From Dipylidium caninum (taxonomy: Eukaryota; Platyhelminthes; Cestoda; Cyclophyllidea; Dipylidiidae), in assembly GCA_017562135.1 (NCBI GenBank), contig QEYB01001217.1, positions 682,001 through 746,000 of the forward strand: DNA of 64,000 nucleotides. The letters run 5' to 3'. The notes under the pieces were generated by a model, which was not told the DNA's origin, did not search any database, and worked only from the letters and a program-made list of their open reading frames with translations. Positions 62,214 to 64,000 of this stretch are shown here, in pieces (position 1 is the first letter of the stretch; every line of letters starts with the position of its first letter). A program made the translations under genes and the position numbers.

Positions 62214-62277
62214 CCTAAAATGTGACGTTTTGTGGGATTTTTGTGGCTTCACACCGCACAAAACGCCACATTTTAGG
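62214..62277. repeat. Long imperfect inverted repeat (21-bp arms, 22-base loop)
   Basis: The arm at 62214-62234 (CCTAAAATGTGACG...) is complementary to 62257-62277 (...CGCCACATTTTAGG) at 20 of 21 positions. The total length of 64 bases, near-perfect stem and small loop fit a pre-miRNA-like hairpin, and also a tiny MITE or palindromic remnant. Pairing ends abruptly at both outer edges, and the flanks are not complementary. Confidence 0.85.
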
Positions 62278-63267
62278 AAAAGAAATCCTTAGCCATGTAA
62301 TCTTTTTTTTCTATAAAGAACAAAGCACAATGGGTCAGCAGGTCAGGCGAATTACCTGACGGCCAAAATCGTCAAACAACTGGCTTTATAGACGAGAACC
62401 AGCCCAAATATGGACTTGGAGTCGTGATAATATGTTTCAGCCACGGACTCCCCCCCGTCACCCACACCTCAGAAAGGCTTATGAACACCCGACTCCCGAA
62501 TGAGCTGTTCAGTTTGGTCTGCAACCAGGCATTCCGCCCCACCACCTCGGGGCCCCCGCAGCAAAAACTGCAAATCTCCACGCATCCCCCGTCGACGGAG
62601 CTCGACCCAAAGAAATGCCCAAGACTCAGTCAGTCTAGTTGGCATCATTTTCGTACCTGTCGTCTGACCTCGTCGTCCTCTGCAGTCCACTATCAAAAAA
62701 CCTTTCATCATTTCACAGTTTGATCATGTGATGTGCGTCGAGCTGTCTGAGCTTGAAGAAAAAGCGATGCTGGAACACAGCACCGAACCGAGGCTATGAC
62801 AAGAGTGGGGAGTGCATCTCAGTGGGAGAACTGTCCAATTTTGTTATTCCCCATTATGGAGGCACCCCTCAGCTTCGAAGATCTTTACACTCCATGGGAA
62901 AATTGTCTTTTAATCCTCATCATTTACCCCGAGGGAACAAGAAGCCATTGGCTCCGAGTAGGGCTCAAATGAGTGACTTCCCATCCACGCCTTTTGATTG
63001 AGATTCCTCTTTTCAGCAAGCTTATTTTATGGAAAGACCTCAACGCCGACCCCTACAAACAAGGAAGAGGAGATCCATGGATGTTTTCAAGTGACAAACG
63101 TGAAAACAATCAGAATTAACCCAGGCAGCTCGACCAGCGTCATATCCTTCAAGTTCCACACCCAACCCTTTGTACCGTATTTTCGGTGCCAAACACCAAA
63201 ATGTAAATGTCCTTAAAACAATCAGTAACGACAATGTTAAAGCCCTGTCTCAAATGACACCCGCCGC

Positions 63268-63501
63268 CTACTTAAGGGCATTACCTCTTATGACAATGTC
63301 TAGGGACATTGCTTCCCTTTTCGGTTGCAAATAATCAAGTTTTCCAATCCTTCGCTCACCAATCTTCATCTTTCCCCGAACAGATAATAAAACATAACTC
63401 TCAATCGCCGCTGAACAGCTAAAACAAATCGCTCGTTTCAGAGTTTCCAACCTAATAAGAAGTGCTCCTCGCAAAGGGACAATGATAATACACAGGTGCA
63501 T
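63268..63501 (-). CDS. Weak ORF, 77 aa, hydrophobic start
   Basis: From ATG 63499-63501 the frame reads MHLCIIIVPLRGALLIRLE and later SYVLLSVRGKMKIGERRIGK, ending in TAG at 63268-63270. The start is hydrophobic and the remainder basic. It lies about 360 bases beyond the stop of the terminal exon at 63865-63942 on the same strand, so it could also be within that gene's 3' UTR. No family is recognised. Confidence 0.18.
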   Translation of the reverse strand: MHLCIIIVPLRGALLIRLETLKRAICFSCSAAIESYVLLSVRGKMKIGERRIGKLDYLQPKREAMSLDIVIRGNALK

Positions 63502-63864
63502 GAGGATTATGAAAAGTATCCACAACAAATTTTAGTAGCGGTGAAAGATAAAACCGAAATTTAAGCGAACTTCCATCATCTACCGAGAGGAATTCATCAC
63601 AGAGACAAATTCAATGCCGAAACCCTCTATAACTCTTGTAAACTAAGTCCTTTATAAGTCCAGAAGACGTGGCTCCTATTTCAAGATGTTACAAAGATAC
63701 CCCACGAGTCTCAAATTTATGTTAATTCCTCTCCCACGTTAAAGCCGACAATGAAAATGCCACAGAATCCGCATAAACCCAACTCGAGTCCCATGATTAA
63801 AATAAATTTGGTTAAATAGGTTTGATAAACATCGTAAAAAGCAATCACGGCAATCCTTTCGCCA

Positions 63865-63942
63865 TCAGTCCTCCCCATCGTCTGAGAGCCCCATAATTTC
63901 CGCTTCGTCCAATTTTAGAGCCTTCCAAAATCGCACAGTCAA
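63865..63942 (-). CDS. 3'-terminal exon of an unidentified minus-strand gene
   Basis: A strong acceptor (CTCCTTTTTTCTAG) is followed by 25 in-frame codons and TGA at 63865-63867. The peptide reads LTVRFWKALKLDEAEIMGLS and ends DDGED. The aromatic/basic segment and acidic C-terminus are typical of a real protein end. The bases right of the acceptor, up to 64000, read as intron: the frame upstream hits a stop within about a dozen codons. The rest of the gene lies beyond the window. The family is not identified, and entry in phase 0 is assumed. Confidence 0.5.
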   Translation of the reverse strand: MTVRFWKALKLDEAEIMGLSDDGED

Positions 63943-64000
63943 CTAGAAAAAAAGGAGATTTCGGTTAGCAGGAAGAAGGAGGCTGTCGCATTGTAGCCAT
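63943..64000 (-). other. Partial intron of the right-edge gene
   Basis: A pyrimidine-rich stretch on the minus strand leads into the acceptor at 63943-63944. No donor is visible before the window ends. Confidence 0.4.

Larger units (their letters stand above)
53293..63864. other. Right-hand intergenic region with weak ORFs only
   Basis: Beyond the promoter-like island at 53821-53950 the stretch is mostly non-coding. It holds a few ORFs of uncertain status (59549-60019, 61056-61235 and 63268-63501), a CA/GCAC island near 61.5 kb and a long hairpin at 62214-62277. The parts at 54.2-59.3 kb and 60.1-61.0 kb contain nothing I can support as a gene. Confidence 0.5.

Noticed and set aside
1..64000. 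Transposable elements, CRISPR arrays, rRNA and spliced-leader RNA
   Set aside because: No reverse transcriptase, transposase or integrase motifs, no regularly spaced repeats, and no rRNA or spliced-leader sequence I could recognise.

Overview
This window reads as metazoan nuclear DNA. Coding sequence is sparse and split by GT-AG introns of several kilobases, there are CA/GT and polypurine microsatellites, and there is no bacterial operon structure. Two innexin genes rule out a vertebrate. The wording of their first extracellular loop (PIQCW followed by an EEY-ENYCWVSNTYF block) and a short LITAF-domain gene fit a flatworm, most likely a cestode or trematode. That placement is an inference, because no sequence search could be run.

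Left end (1 to about 5 kb, plus strand, visibly AT-rich, compact). The window opens in the last exon of an unidentified gene (1-111). A two-exon LITAF-domain end follows (3323-3464 and 4017-4122), and then a small two-helix membrane protein (4595-4957) with a TATA-like box upstream. A 48-codon ORF with a signal-peptide-like start (2953-3099) and a possible 55-base exon (2194-2248) are weaker calls. From about 5 to 11.7 kb I see no convincing gene.

Centre (11.7-53.3 kb, minus strand). Two innexin paralogues lie head to tail. Innexin A has exons at 24757-25128, 15509-16517 and 11766-12321. Innexin B has exons at 53118-53292, 48350-48989 and 39147-39556. Both have introns at the same two places with the same phases: phase 1 inside the Gly of QYVG, and phase 2 just before the Y-x-x-Q-C motif. 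This is good evidence for an old tandem duplication. Innexin A is enlarged by a 138-codon segment in the cytoplasmic loop, a Gly-rich C-terminal tail and a possible Gly/His-rich N-terminal extension. Innexin B is compact, but its last exon carries a one-base frameshift at an AAAA run (39336-39339). The gene is therefore either a young pseudogene or allele, or the base is a sequence error. Both encoded proteins would sit in the plasma membrane as gap-junction or hemichannel subunits.

The 14 kb between the two innexins and the roughly 10.7 kb right of innexin B are mostly non-coding: microsatellites, GC-richer islands with paired CCAAT boxes, and a few unsupported ORFs. At the far right a minus-strand terminal exon (63865-63942) belongs to a gene that begins beyond the window. 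An imperfect 21-bp inverted repeat with a 22-base loop (62214-62277) resembles a pre-miRNA-like or MITE-like hairpin. I found no rRNA, convincing tRNA, CRISPR array or transposon open reading frame.
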